A stretch of DNA of 54,635 nucleotides from JOPF133 sp052144935 (lineage in GTDB: Bacteria > Acidobacteriota > Terriglobia > Bryobacterales > Bryobacteraceae). The notes beneath the pieces are model-generated. The model was not told the DNA's origin and did not search any database. It saw nothing but the letters and a program-made list of their open reading frames with translations. A program made the translations under genes and the position numbers. Of the stretch, positions 41,871 through 51,574 are shown piece after piece. Location of the stretch: assembly GCA_052144935.1 (NCBI GenBank), contig JBKQPR010000040.1:1-54635 (forward strand), in the 5' to 3' direction. Numbering within the stretch: the first letter of the stretch is position 1; each line of letters begins with the position of its first letter.

Positions 41871-43364
41871 TTGTCTAGAGCCACACAGGAATTACCCCGC
41901 ACTCTCGGCGCACTTCGCCGCAGTTCCTTTTCCGAAGCCAGGTTGGCCAACCGGCCCGTAAAGACCGAGCTCCGCGATAACCTGATCTGCAAGCTGCAGC
42001 GCGGGGAAGCCCTGTTCCCCGGCGTGCTGGGATTCGAGGACACCGTGGTGCCCCAGGTGGTGAACGCCATTCTGTCGCGCCACAATTTTATTCTGCTGGG
42101 ATTGCGCGGCCAGGCCAAAACCCGCCTCATCCGCATGCTCACCACCCTGCTGGATGAGGTGACGCCTTCGATCGAAGGCTGTGAGATTCACGATCATCCG
42201 TACCATCCGATTTGCCGGCGCTGCCGCGATCTGCTGGCGGAATCGGGCGACGAAACGCCCATCGGCTGGCTGGGCCGCGAGCAGCGCTACGTGGAGAAGT
42301 TGGCCACTCCGGACGTGACCATCGCGGATATGATCGGCGATATCGACCCCATCAACGCGGCGCGCCGCGGCCACGATATCTCCAGCGAGCTGACGGTGCA
42401 CTATGGCCTGCTGCCGCGCGCGAACCGCGGCATCTTCGCCATCAACGAGCTGCCCGACCTGGCCGGCAAGATTCAGGTGGGCCTGTTCAACATCATGCAG
42501 GAGGGCGACGTGCAGATCAAAGGCTACCCGGTGCGCCTGCCGCTCGACCTGATGCTGGTGTTCACCGCCAACCCCGAGGATTACACCGCGCGCGGCAAGA
42601 TCATCACGCCGCTCAAGGACCGCATCGGCAGCGAAATCCGCACGCACTATCCGGCCACGCTCGAGCAGGGGATCGCCATTACCGAGCAGGAGGCGTGGCT
42701 CGAACGGCCTTCGCCCGTGGAGGTGCGGGTGCCCGCCTACATCAAGGAAGTGGTGGAACAACTGGCCTTTCTGGCGCGCGAAGACAAGCGCATCGACAAG
42801 CGTTCGGGAGTCTCGCAGCGGCTGCCCATTTCGGTGCTCGAAGATGTCGTCTCGAACGCCGAGAGGCGCGCCCTGAAGGCCCGCGAGCCGATGGCCGTGC
42901 CGCGGATTCTGGATGTCTACTCGGCACTGCCGGCCATCACCGGGAAGCTGGAGCTGGAATACGAGGGCGAGTTGAAGGGCGGCGACGCGGTGGCGCGGGA
43001 GATCGTCCGCAATGCCGTCGGCAAGGTCTACGACCAGTATTTCGAGGGCGTGAACGTGGCGCAGATCGTGCAATGGTTCGACCTGGGGGGCTCGTTGAAA
43101 TTGGACGACAGCGTGGACGCCTCCACCATGGTCAAACAACTCAACGGGATTCAGGGGCTGATGGAAAAGACCAAGGCGCTGGGCGTCTCGCACAACGCCG
43201 AGGATGCGGTGCGGGCCTCGGCGGCGGAATTCATCCTGGACGGGCTGCACGCCCACCGGCGCATCAGCCGCAGCGAGCAGCGGGGTTACACCGCCGAGGA
43301 GAACCGCCGCGAAGAGGGCAAGGGCAAGGGCGAGCGGCCCAATTTCCGGCGGCAGTTCAACTGA
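41871..43364 (+). CDS. MoxR/ChlI-type AAA+ ATPase
   Basis: 497 residues. The AAA+ domain has the Walker A form GLRGQAKTR, Walker B NRGIFAINELPDL and the LMLVFTANPEDYTARG sensor region, as in magnesium-chelatase subunit I and MoxR families. A Cys pair (CRRCRDLL) sits in an insertion at about residue 116. A long C-terminal part follows. It is paired with a VWA protein directly downstream, the standard MoxR-VWA chaperone arrangement used to insert metals or activate complexes. The TTG at 41871 follows GAGGGGA and a TACAAT box. The client is unknown. Confidence 0.85.
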   Translation: MSRATQELPRTLGALRRSSFSEARLANRPVKTELRDNLICKLQRGEALFPGVLGFEDTVVPQVVNAILSRHNFILLGLRGQAKTRLIRMLTTLLDEVTPSIEGCEIHDHPYHPICRRCRDLLAESGDETPIGWLGREQRYVEKLATPDVTIADMIGDIDPINAARRGHDISSELTVHYGLLPRANRGIFAINELPDLAGKIQVGLFNIMQEGDVQIKGYPVRLPLDLMLVFTANPEDYTARGKIITPLKDRIGSEIRTHYPATLEQGIAITEQEAWLERPSPVEVRVPAYIKEVVEQLAFLAREDKRIDKRSGVSQRLPISVLEDVVSNAERRALKAREPMAVPRILDVYSALPAITGKLELEYEGELKGGDAVAREIVRNAVGKVYDQYFEGVNVAQIVQWFDLGGSLKLDDSVDASTMVKQLNGIQGLMEKTKALGVSHNAEDAVRASAAEFILDGLHAHRRISRSEQRGYTAEENRREEGKGKGERPNFRRQFN

Positions 43365-43390
43365 AGAGTTGTTCCTGCATAACAGGGCCC

Positions 43391-43465
43391 AACCGCTCCC
43401 TGACGGTCGCGGCTCTGAAAGAGCGTCGGAGCCGGGCCCAGAGGGCGCCCCGTTAGGGAGCGGTT
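43391..43465. repeat. Palindromic element between the MoxR and VWA genes
   Basis: AACCGCTCCCT (43391-43401) and AGGGAGCGGTT (43455-43465) are perfect 11-base arms around a 53-base GC-rich centre containing further complementary pieces. It looks like a REP-type noncoding repeat. Confidence 0.7.
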
Positions 43466-43520
43466 GCCTGGCTATTTGAACTGATTATTTTCACACAGCG
43501 CCTAAGGGGGTGGCGCCGAT

Positions 43521-44759
43521 ATGAAGTGGATTCAATACTCGCGCTACACCGGCGAGGATCTGGGGATCGACGCCGACGAGCTGCTGAAGGCGCTTTCCGA
43601 CTTTCTGCTGGAGAGCGGCTTCAACACCCAGTACATGCCCTTCAGCGAGTGGAACCAGCGTACCCTCGAGGACCTCAAGAAGGCCATTCAGCAGGCTCTC
43701 GAAGAAGGCAAGCTCTTCGACGACCAGAGCTTGCAGGAGATGATGGAGCGGCTCCAGGCCATGTCCCCCGAGCAACTGGAGCAACTTCTCGACCGCCTGG
43801 TGCAGAAGATGATCGACGAGGGCCACATCACGGTTGAGGACCCCGCCGATCAGCCGCCTTCCGGAGGGGGCGCCGGCGACGGGCGCGATTCCAAGGTCAA
43901 GTTCGAAGTCACCGACAAATCCCTCGATTTCCTGGGATTCAAGACGCTCAAGGACCTGCTGGGGTCGCTCGGAAAATCGAGCTTCGGCAGGCACGACACG
44001 CGCGATCTGGCCACCGGGATCGAGACCTCCGGCTCGGCCAAGCGCTATGAGTTCGGCGACACGCTCAACCTGGACGTGAGCGAGACGCTGTTTTCGGCCA
44101 TCCGCCGCGAAGGCGCCAAGGTGCCGCTGGACCTGCAGTACGACGATCTGCACGTCCACCAGTGCGAGTACCAGAGCTCCTGCGCGACCGTGCTGATGCT
44201 GGATTGCAGCCACAGCATGATCCTTTACGGCGAGGACCGCTTCACGCCCGCCAAGAAGGTGGCCCTGGCGCTGGCCCACCTGATCCGCACGCAATACCCG
44301 GGCGACAGCCTGCGCTGCGTGCTATTCCACGATACCGCCGAGGAGCTGGCCATCGGGCAGCTCGCGCGCGTGCAGGTGGGCCCCTATTACACCAACACCC
44401 GCGACGGGCTGATCCTGGCGCAGAAGCTGCTAAACCAGGAGCGCAAAGACATGCGGCAGATCGTAATGATCACCGACGGCAAGCCCAGTTGCCTGACGCT
44501 GGAGGACGGCCGCATGTACAAGAATGCGTTCGGCCTGGACCCCCTGGTGATCAGCCGCACCCTGGAAGAGGTGAACCGCTGCAAGAAGCAGGGCATCCTG
44601 ATCAACACCTTCATGCTGGCCAGCGATTACGGCCTGGTGAACTTCGTGCAGAAGGTGACCGAAATCTGCAAGGGCAAGGCTTACTTCACCACGCCGTTCA
44701 ACCTGGGCCAGTACCTGTTGATGGATTACATGAACCGCAAGACGCGCACGATTCACTGA
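43521..44759 (+). CDS. VWA-domain protein, partner of the MoxR ATPase
   Basis: 412 residues. The C-terminal VWA domain (about 210-400) has the metal-ion-dependent adhesion site MLDCSHSM (DxSxS type) with a downstream ITDGKPS strand. The N-terminal half is helical and acidic with a Gly-rich linker (PPSGGGAGDGRDSK). The pair with the MoxR ATPase gene upstream matches the family rule, and the first protein's ATPase probably remodels a complex docked on this VWA protein. There is no signal peptide. Confidence 0.85.
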   Translation: MKWIQYSRYTGEDLGIDADELLKALSDFLLESGFNTQYMPFSEWNQRTLEDLKKAIQQALEEGKLFDDQSLQEMMERLQAMSPEQLEQLLDRLVQKMIDEGHITVEDPADQPPSGGGAGDGRDSKVKFEVTDKSLDFLGFKTLKDLLGSLGKSSFGRHDTRDLATGIETSGSAKRYEFGDTLNLDVSETLFSAIRREGAKVPLDLQYDDLHVHQCEYQSSCATVLMLDCSHSMILYGEDRFTPAKKVALALAHLIRTQYPGDSLRCVLFHDTAEELAIGQLARVQVGPYYTNTRDGLILAQKLLNQERKDMRQIVMITDGKPSCLTLEDGRMYKNAFGLDPLVISRTLEEVNRCKKQGILINTFMLASDYGLVNFVQKVTEICKGKAYFTTPFNLGQYLLMDYMNRKTRTIH

Positions 44760-44772
44760 GCCAATTGAAACC

Positions 44773-44862
44773 TGCAATACAAGGGCCTCAACTCTTCGCG
44801 CGCCGCGACGGTTTTCGTGGGGCAGGCGATCGCTTTGTGTCGCCTGCCACCGGCGCGAGGCT
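44773..44862 (+). repeat. Dispersed repeat with GGCAGGCGA/TCGCCTGCC hairpin, second copy
   Basis: It shares CCTCAACTCT, GGCAGGCGA, TCGCCTGCC and CCACCGGCGCGA with 4806-4870, but has a longer loop (10 bases). It sits just before the small gene at 44904. Confidence 0.7.
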
Positions 44863-44903
44863 GGCGTTGCCACGCCACGGGAGCCATGCTACAGACAGAA
44901 CGT

Positions 44904-45116
44904 ATGGATGATGCCCCGATCGTGCGCAAGTACACGAGCCTTGATGAGATGAAGGCCGACGAGTATCGGTACTGGCAGAGCCGGCCCGCGTATGAGCGGC
45001 TGGACGCGGTTGAAGAAATGATCCGGACCGCCTACACCAACAAAGGTTGGGAGATGGAGCCGGATGTTCCAAGACTACAAAGACCTTTTGTCCGCCTTCC
45101 ATGCCCGTGGCGTTAA
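44904..45116 (+). CDS. Small protein paired with a nucleotidyltransferase-like gene
   Basis: 70 residues (or 76 from ATG 44886): IVRKYTSLDEMKADEYRYWQ, SRPAYERLDAVEEMIRTAY, ending in PDVPRLQRPFVRLPCPW. This short protein is regularly found in front of a MNT-type nucleotidyltransferase gene, and its 3' end overlaps that gene by 53 bases. The layout resembles a toxin-antitoxin pair (HEPN/MNT or AbiEii type), although this partner is not HEPN-like. Function is unknown. Confidence 0.65.
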   Translation: MDDAPIVRKYTSLDEMKADEYRYWQSRPAYERLDAVEEMIRTAYTNKGWEMEPDVPRLQRPFVRLPCPWR

Positions 45117-45465
45117 ATACCTCATTGTGGGAGGTTACGCCGTTATCTTTCATGCGCAACCCCGCTTTACGAAGGACCTCGATTGTTTCATAAAAGCGGA
45201 CCCCGCCAATGCGCAAGCGATGTATGCTGCGCTCGCCGGCTTCGGCGCACCGCTTCAAGGCATTCGCCCGGAGGACTTCACAGACCGCGGCAGCTTCTTT
45301 CGATTTGGACGCGACCCGCGAGGGTTCGATATCCTTCCCGATAGTCCGGGCGTCGATTTTGACGCGGCGTGGGAAAGGCGCGTTGAAACCGTGATTGACA
45401 AACGAGCGGCTTGAAGGCGAATTTCATTTCCGCCGGCGACCTCATCGCCTCGAAATTGGCGTCCG
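45064..45465 (+). pseudogene. MNT/AbiEii-type nucleotidyltransferase, frameshifted and truncated
   Basis: The first 116 residues contain the nucleotidyltransferase core: YKDLLSAFHARGVKYLIVGG, YAVIFHAQPRFTKDLDCFIK (the DxD metal motif). The frame stops at 45414, but one base away it resumes with LKANFISAGDLIASKLASG, the conserved tail. After about 45465 the sequence changes to that of an unrelated VWFA-related gene on the other strand. The gene is thus broken twice. Confidence 0.75.
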
Positions 45466-46210
45466 GCGTGAAATCCACCCAGTCGCCGGTATCGGAGCGG
45501 TTCGGGCCCAACTCGATCGGCACGCTATCGGTAAGCCAAACGAGACTCTTGCGGCCCGGCACCCTCGACAATTCGACCGCGACCGCGTTCAGCGCGGCAT
45601 AGGTTAATTCCACGCGATAAGTCCAATCAAAGTCGTCGATCGGACGGACATGGTTCAGGGCACGCATCGCAGAATCCAACAACTGCTTGATCTGGCGGGT
45701 CCAAGGGGGGATCCCCGGCGGGGCGGGTTCGCTTTCCGGTCCCGGCAGGCCGTGGATCGGGACCAGGCGGCCATCGAGATTCAAGCAATATAGGTACACG
45801 TAATCGGCCGATTCCAGCGATTCGAGATCGTGAACCAACTGGTTCGCCGTGGTCCCACGGGTGCTGAATCTCTCATTCAGCAGATCGAAGAGAATCACCG
45901 TGGCGCGCGGGACATTGGCTCGGTTGCGGTTGGAAAATTCCTTGGGCGCCAGAGTGGGGACCGCACCGAGTGCGCTGTCGCGGTGGCGGAAAGAGGCGAT
46001 GATCTGTGGCTTCCCATTGTCGGCCACGCGAAAATCGTCGCGGGTCAAATCGGTAACGGCCTGCCCCCGGCTATCGAGCGCCACCACGTTCAGATCCACC
46101 ATCTGGGGGTCCTGCTGAGGTGGATCGTTCCCGCGGAGAGGCGTCAGAACGAGAACAGGCCCGAAGAAAGTGCGAATTACCACACGCCGTGTCTTCGCCG
46201 AATGGATCAT
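45278..46210 (-). pseudogene. VWFA-related acidobacterial secreted protein, C-terminally truncated
   Basis: The protein starts with a signal-like segment, then VDLNVVALDSRGQAVTDLTR, DDFRVADNGKPQIIASF and ATVILFDLLNERFSTRGTT, the VWFA-related domain common in Acidobacteriota (TIGR03436 type). The genuine part ends near PGRKSLVWLTDSVPIEL and perhaps to about 45466; from there to the stop at 45278 the frame runs antisense across the nucleotidyltransferase remnant. The C-terminal third is missing. Confidence 0.7.
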
Positions 46211-46679
46211 AGCTGCCCAATGTTTAACTCTAGGTAAATCGCCCCAGGTTTCCCATCCCCCAAACCTAGTAGTTTTGTCCCACTCGGAGAGTAGAGGCGG
46301 ACAGACCCTGCTAAAGTGACGATGGCGATGGCGACTTCACCGCTGTTTAGGCCGGTCCGAATTGCTCGTCCGGATATCCTGGGATAGTTGATATGCGCGG
46401 TCGCTTGGTTGGTGCGGCGATCACCATCCTTCGCTGTGCGCGCTGTGCGCCAATTGGGGCCAGCAACACCCCTTCGCCGCGGGTAATGCGCGGACCACCC
46501 AAGTACTCCTGGACCTCCTGAATGAGAATCTCGCCGGGCGCGGCTTGGGTGGAACGAAATCGCACGCGCGTTCGAGGCCCTGGATTGTCGGCGCGGAAGC
46601 ACAAGAACTGCGACGGCCGTGCGACCTTTAACCACCACGCCGCCGCCTTCGCCGGCCGAGAGGGCTTGGAGGTTCGCAT
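46207..46679 (-). pseudogene. Possible decayed gene of unknown function
   Basis: Two minus-strand frames contain protein-like blocks, PGEILIQEVQEYLGGPRITR in one (46347-46679) and ISGRAIRTGLNSGEVAIAIV then LYSPSGTKLLGLGDGKPGAIYLEL in the other (46207-46638), as if one gene had been shifted. No family is recognised. It sits next to other broken genes. Confidence 0.35.
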
Positions 46680-46799
46680 GGCTCCGCGGGAGAACCCCGC
46701 GGCGGGAGAGCTACTCCATTTCGGGCGTTAAAATACTAGGTCTCCAGTATAGATGGAGAATCGCATTTGCAAAATAATCATTGAGAAGCGAGGCGCGCC

Positions 46800-48662
46800 A
46801 TGCGATTTGCAACACCATTTGCAGCCGCGGCCCTGAGTTTTTCTGGCGGGGCGCTACTAGCACAAACTTTTGACGCCAGCGGCAATTCGATGCTGAACGG
46901 CGCCTACTACATGCGCGACGTAGCGTATTCCAGCGTTTCCGAAGTTGGCGTCATCGGGTTGGCCCAGACCCTGTATGGAATGATCACCTTCGACGGCCAG
47001 GGACATTATCAATTGAATGGCCAGTTGGTCAATTCCACGTCTTCGGTGGTGTCTCCTTACGAGGTATCCGGGACTTACAGCGTGATGCCCAGCGGTCTTG
47101 CCAATCTCCAAAATCCCCTTCCCCAGAACTCATCCATTACCATGTATGGAGCGGTTGGAGTTTCGGGCGTGGTGGCCAGCAGCACCGAGTCCGGCCTTCA
47201 CGATTTCTTGGTTGCTATCCCTGCCGGAAGCGGCAACGCTACTAGTAAGGATGTTGTTGGCTCGTTCACGGCTGGGTTGATGGATGTGCCGCAGGCCAAT
47301 GCAAATCTAGCACTTTCGGCATACTTCAACCTTGTCCCGGATGGCGCCGGCGGATTTGCCGGCATCACCGTCTCCGGGTCGGGCGCGGGATTGCCGGACG
47401 GTGGAACCATGCAGAACATCAGCGGCGGCACGTACTCCGTCTCCGGCGCCGGCCTGATCGCCGCGTCGTTCCCGCAATCCTCCAGCCCGTCGGCGGCCAC
47501 GCAGGCACTACTTCAAGGCCAAAGGCTTCTATACATATCCGCCGCCCACGACATCATGATTGGTGGCTCCGCAAACGGTTTTGACATGATCGTAGCCCTT
47601 CGGTCCACTTCCACTGCTACGGATAGCCTGTTTCAAGGAACCTACTTTGTTGCAGGGGCAACCATCAACAGCTCCGATCCGAGCGTCGGGACAGCCCTCG
47701 ATTCGCAGTATGGTTCGGTGGCGGCAAACGGAAGCGGCACGGCCATTTGGCACCTCCGGATCAACCCCGCCGTGTACGGAACTTACGATTACACGACGGA
47801 CGGTGCCTACCAACTCTCTTCGGATGGCACCATGACTGACGCGAATTCGCACACCGCGGTCGGTGCAGGCGGCAACTCGTTCCTGCTGACCGGGAGCAGC
47901 TCCAGCCTCTATCAACTGATCTTCGGAGTCGGGGCGAGCAACGTGAGCGGGGCCGGCGTATTCCTCAATCCGCTCGGGATTGTGAACGCCGCCGGGTTTG
48001 AGCCGGTTACCAATCCCGTCTCGCCCGGAGAACTGATCACGTTGTTCGGCACAGGTCTCGCCTCTACCCCGGCGACCGCCGGCGGCGCGTTCCCGGCTTC
48101 TCTCGGAGGAGTCCAGGTTACCGTCAACGGGTACAATGCGCCCATTTTTGCCGTGGCTCCCGGCCAAGCCAGCGTGATGGTTCCGTATGAGATCGCTGGA
48201 GCCACCTATGCCAACATACAGCTTACTAACGGTGGAACGCCCTCCAACATGGTGACCGCGTTTGTCCGGGCGACCGCGCCCGGCATCTTCACCAACCCCT
48301 CCGGCGGTAACGGTGCGGGTGCGATTCTGCACGCGGACTATTCCCTGGTTTCGGTGAACAGTCCGGCGCAGCCCGGCGAGACTGTCGCGATATTCTTGAC
48401 CGGCCTCGGCACCGTGAGTCCCCCGGTTCCCGACGGTGTCCTTGGTCCCTCGAATCCCCTGAGTAAGGTCACCGCTCCTCTGCGCGTGTTTATCGGCGGC
48501 GTCGAATCCACCATCGTCTTCGCCGGCCTGGCGCCAGGCGTGCCAGGCCTCTATCAGTTGAACTGCGTCGTTCCGCAGATCGCACCGGAAGGCGACGATT
48601 ACGTCGATATCGAGACCCCCGACGCATATCATTCCCAGGCAACTATCCAGGTGAGGAGGTGA
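46800..48662 (+). CDS. Large secreted protein with Solibacter C-terminal domain
   Basis: 620 residues. The signal peptide (PFAAAALSFSGGALLAQ) is followed by a Gly/Ser/Thr-rich beta-rich region (about 20-370) and then the Solibacter uncharacterised C-terminal domain (TIGR03437 type, about 395-620): GIVNAAGFEPVTNPVSPGEL, ITLFGTGLASTP, VTVNGYNAPIFAVAPGQASV and VAIFLTGLGTVSPPVPDGV. This domain is almost restricted to Acidobacteriota. The protein is probably secreted or surface-associated. The esterase-like gene starts eight bases after it. Confidence 0.9.
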   Translation: MRFATPFAAAALSFSGGALLAQTFDASGNSMLNGAYYMRDVAYSSVSEVGVIGLAQTLYGMITFDGQGHYQLNGQLVNSTSSVVSPYEVSGTYSVMPSGLANLQNPLPQNSSITMYGAVGVSGVVASSTESGLHDFLVAIPAGSGNATSKDVVGSFTAGLMDVPQANANLALSAYFNLVPDGAGGFAGITVSGSGAGLPDGGTMQNISGGTYSVSGAGLIAASFPQSSSPSAATQALLQGQRLLYISAAHDIMIGGSANGFDMIVALRSTSTATDSLFQGTYFVAGATINSSDPSVGTALDSQYGSVAANGSGTAIWHLRINPAVYGTYDYTTDGAYQLSSDGTMTDANSHTAVGAGGNSFLLTGSSSSLYQLIFGVGASNVSGAGVFLNPLGIVNAAGFEPVTNPVSPGELITLFGTGLASTPATAGGAFPASLGGVQVTVNGYNAPIFAVAPGQASVMVPYEIAGATYANIQLTNGGTPSNMVTAFVRATAPGIFTNPSGGNGAGAILHADYSLVSVNSPAQPGETVAIFLTGLGTVSPPVPDGVLGPSNPLSKVTAPLRVFIGGVESTIVFAGLAPGVPGLYQLNCVVPQIAPEGDDYVDIETPDAYHSQATIQVRR

Positions 48663-48669
48663 GAGCCAG

Positions 48670-50709
48670 ATGCGGACTATGAGGTGGTTAGTACTTCTTG
48701 CTTCGGCGTCCCTGGTTTCCGCGCAGATCATGCACCAGCCGGCGGGGAATGCCCCGCCCCGGCCATTGCCGGGCGCCGACGGGTTCAACCTGGATTTTGA
48801 AGACGGTTTCGCCGGAGCTCCGGCGCTATGGTCCTTCGTAAACGGAAATACCAACGAGTACCTGGAAGCCTTGGACACGGCCGTCGCGTATTCCGGCAGC
48901 CAAAGCCTCCGAATCAGCTCCGCCACCGCGCCCTCCACCGACAAAGCCTACGCATACCAGGATTTTCCCTCCACGCTGCTCAAAGGCCAGACCTTACACC
49001 TGTCGGGAGCAATCCGAACCTCCCAAAACAACAACGGCTTCGCTACGCTGTTTGCGCAGGTAAATACGGCGGCCGCTTCCATCGTGGTGAATCTTGAACC
49101 GAACGCGCCTTCGGGCACCTCCAATTGGGGAGTCTATACGATATCTGTCACGCTTCCCTCCGGCGTTACGGACGTCTTGTTGGGTGTAACGCTCCATGGC
49201 AGCGGGACCGCTTGGTTCGACCAACTGAGCATCGACATCGATGGAGTGCCGCTCGCGCTGCCAATCGCCTCACCAACTCCCGGGCAGATCGGGTGGCTCC
49301 AGCAGAACGCAACCCCGTTCACCACGCTCGAACCGGGCGTCGATGACGCTGAGCTCGCTCCGCTGAACCAGGTAATCGGGAACGCGCGAATCGTGGGCCT
49401 GGGCGAGGGCACCCACGGCACGTCGGAGTTTTTCCGGATGAAGTCGCGGATCGTCTCCTACCTGGCGCGCAATCTGGGTTTCACCATCTTCGCGATTGAA
49501 GGCAACATGCCCGAAGCGTACAAAATGAACGACTACGTTCTGAACGGCAACGGCGACCCGAAGGAGTTGCTTGCTGGAATGTACTTCTGGACCTGGAATA
49601 CGCAGGAAGTTCTGGACATGGTGAACTGGATGCGGCAATTCAACCAGTCCGGACAGGGACAAATTCAATTTCTCGGATTCGACATGCAATACGCCGGAGT
49701 GGCGATGAGCAACGTGGCGGCTTTCGTGGGGCGTGCCGATCCAGGTCTAATGAGTGATGTTGCCAGCAACTATGGCACTGTTGCCTTGGTGGCGAACCAG
49801 GCGTTCGGGCAGGCGACTTCGGGGGAGATCTCCAGCGCCATCGTCGCGGCGAACGCGGTTTGGCAACAACTCGTCTCCAATCGCGGCCAGTATGTGCAGC
49901 AGCAGAACCCCGCGGATGTGGACTGGGCCATCCAGAACGCGCAAATCGTCCTCCAGATGGTGACGCTGCAGTCTGCTGGTACCAGCTATCGCGATGCCCA
50001 AATGGCTGTGAACCTGGAATGGATCGCATCGCAGAATCCAGGCGCCCGGATCGTCCTCTGGGCGCACGACTTTCATATTTCCAGGCAGTCGGGAAGCATG
50101 GGCGGAGCGCTGGCACAATACTTCGGCGCCAACTACGTCACGATTGGCCAGTTTTTCCACGACGGCAGCTATAACGCCGTCAACTCAACGGGCTTGGGTC
50201 CCAACGTCGCGGAGGCCTCGTTCCCCGGCAGCATGGAATATGTCTTCGACCAGACCGGGGTCCCACAGCAGATCCTAAACCTGCACCTGGCGCAAAGCAG
50301 CGACCCCGATTCCTCGTGGTTCTTCGGCACGTTCTGGGATCGCACGATTGGCGCGGTGGCTGAGCCGGGATACGCGCTCGATTCGCAGCTCACGAGTGAG
50401 TTCGATGTCATCATTTTCTTCGATCAGACGAATCCTTCCGCTCTCTTGTCCTTTCCGTTCGTTGTCACGACCTCATCGTTGCCGAATGGAACGGTTGGCG
50501 CGAGCTATTTCCAAGACCTGGTTTCGACCTACTCTCCAGGCCCCGTTTGGACTGTAATTCAGGGCACCCTACCCCCGGGCCTCTCACTAAGGCCAGGAGG
50601 GCCTTTGACCGGGGTGCCCACGGTGAGCGGAACCTACAATTTCACCGTCTCGGTCGCCGAGGGCGGGCCAGCCGCAACCGCCCAGCTTCAGGTGACCGTT
50701 CAGAATTAA
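48670..50709 (+). CDS. Secreted erythromycin-esterase-like protein with C-terminal Ig-like domain
   Basis: 679 residues. After the signal peptide (WLVLLASASLVSAQ) is a beta-sandwich region (about 40-195), then an erythromycin-esterase-type domain (about 225-590), then an Ig-like putative domain (FVVTTSSLPNGTVGASYFQD, LPPGLSLRPGGPLTGVPTVSG). His249 in GLGEGTHGTSEF and Glu277 in IFAIEGNMPE are 28 residues apart, as are the catalytic His46 and Glu74 of EreB. WAHDFH near residue 466 may be the further conserved His. The Ere superfamily contains many members that do not hydrolyse macrolides, so the substrate is open. Confidence 0.85.
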   Translation: MRTMRWLVLLASASLVSAQIMHQPAGNAPPRPLPGADGFNLDFEDGFAGAPALWSFVNGNTNEYLEALDTAVAYSGSQSLRISSATAPSTDKAYAYQDFPSTLLKGQTLHLSGAIRTSQNNNGFATLFAQVNTAAASIVVNLEPNAPSGTSNWGVYTISVTLPSGVTDVLLGVTLHGSGTAWFDQLSIDIDGVPLALPIASPTPGQIGWLQQNATPFTTLEPGVDDAELAPLNQVIGNARIVGLGEGTHGTSEFFRMKSRIVSYLARNLGFTIFAIEGNMPEAYKMNDYVLNGNGDPKELLAGMYFWTWNTQEVLDMVNWMRQFNQSGQGQIQFLGFDMQYAGVAMSNVAAFVGRADPGLMSDVASNYGTVALVANQAFGQATSGEISSAIVAANAVWQQLVSNRGQYVQQQNPADVDWAIQNAQIVLQMVTLQSAGTSYRDAQMAVNLEWIASQNPGARIVLWAHDFHISRQSGSMGGALAQYFGANYVTIGQFFHDGSYNAVNSTGLGPNVAEASFPGSMEYVFDQTGVPQQILNLHLAQSSDPDSSWFFGTFWDRTIGAVAEPGYALDSQLTSEFDVIIFFDQTNPSALLSFPFVVTTSSLPNGTVGASYFQDLVSTYSPGPVWTVIQGTLPPGLSLRPGGPLTGVPTVSGTYNFTVSVAEGGPAATAQLQVTVQN

Positions 50710-51574
50710 GGTAGCCTCTGGGCGATGTCCACTCAGGTTTGGAGCGTGCCAGCGCGCCGAGCGGCGCACTACTGTTTAGAAACGTGGCATGTCCTGGCTG
50801 GGAAACGCCACGGGGTCTTCGCCAACAGGCGGCGATTGACGCCGCGGCGTCGCCAGCGGCCGTCCCCATGGCCGCTTTCGATGGCGGAGATGTGGATCGA
50901 CTCGGGGGTGGGGCCAGCGGGTGCTCCTTAGGCTCCATCGCGGCCCGTCCGCGCCACCCACAAATGAACAGCGTGCCGGGGCCCGCGGTCGCAGGCCCGC
51001 CGCCCACCGCGCCGCGGGCGGATGCCGGGCGAAAACGGCACGACTGGTGCGGCCAGGCGACTGGCAGTGGCGCCGGGCAGCGATTCGACATGCGCCCCGA
51101 CGCCGACATCGCCCATGCGCGCGGCCTGGCGAATGCCGTGATCGGCCCGCCAGCAGCCGGAGGAGACCGAGGAGCCAGATCGTGGTCCCGTAGGCGTGGC
51201 CGCCGCGGTGGGGCATCCGCGGTGCGCAATGTGCCCGCCGCGCGGATGGCCGCTCTCGGCCCGCGGTCGCAGGGCCGCCGCCGACCGCGCAGTGGACTGA
51301 AACGACAAAGACGGGTTCGGCCGGGCGGCCGGCAGCGGCGCCGGGCAGCGATCGGGGAAGCCGGCTCGCCCGGCCGCGATCATCATGCGCCCCCGCGCCG
51401 GCATCGTCATGCGCGCCGCCTGGCGCACGCCGAAGCTCGGCGGCGAGCCGCGTGACGCCATCAAAGGCGCCGCGCGGATGGGCGCTCGCGGCCCGCGCTC
51501 GCCTGGCCGCCGCCCACGGCGCACCGGGCGGAAACGGCGCGACTGGTCAGCCTGACGGTGGCAGGACGGGACTA
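50710..51574. repeat. GC-rich degenerate repeats, left block
   Basis: No gene is seen. Diverged copies of a unit of about 150-200 bp recur near 50965, 51230 and 51470. Shared words include GCGGCCCGC near the start, GGTCGCAGGGCCGCCGCC, AAACGGCACGACTGG-like blocks and GCGCCGGGCAGCGAT. The same family continues after the cytochrome P460 gene. Confidence 0.65.

Noticed and set aside
41892..43256. A 454-residue minus-strand frame opposite the MoxR gene
   Set aside because: Same shadow pattern, with Walker motifs present only on the plus strand.
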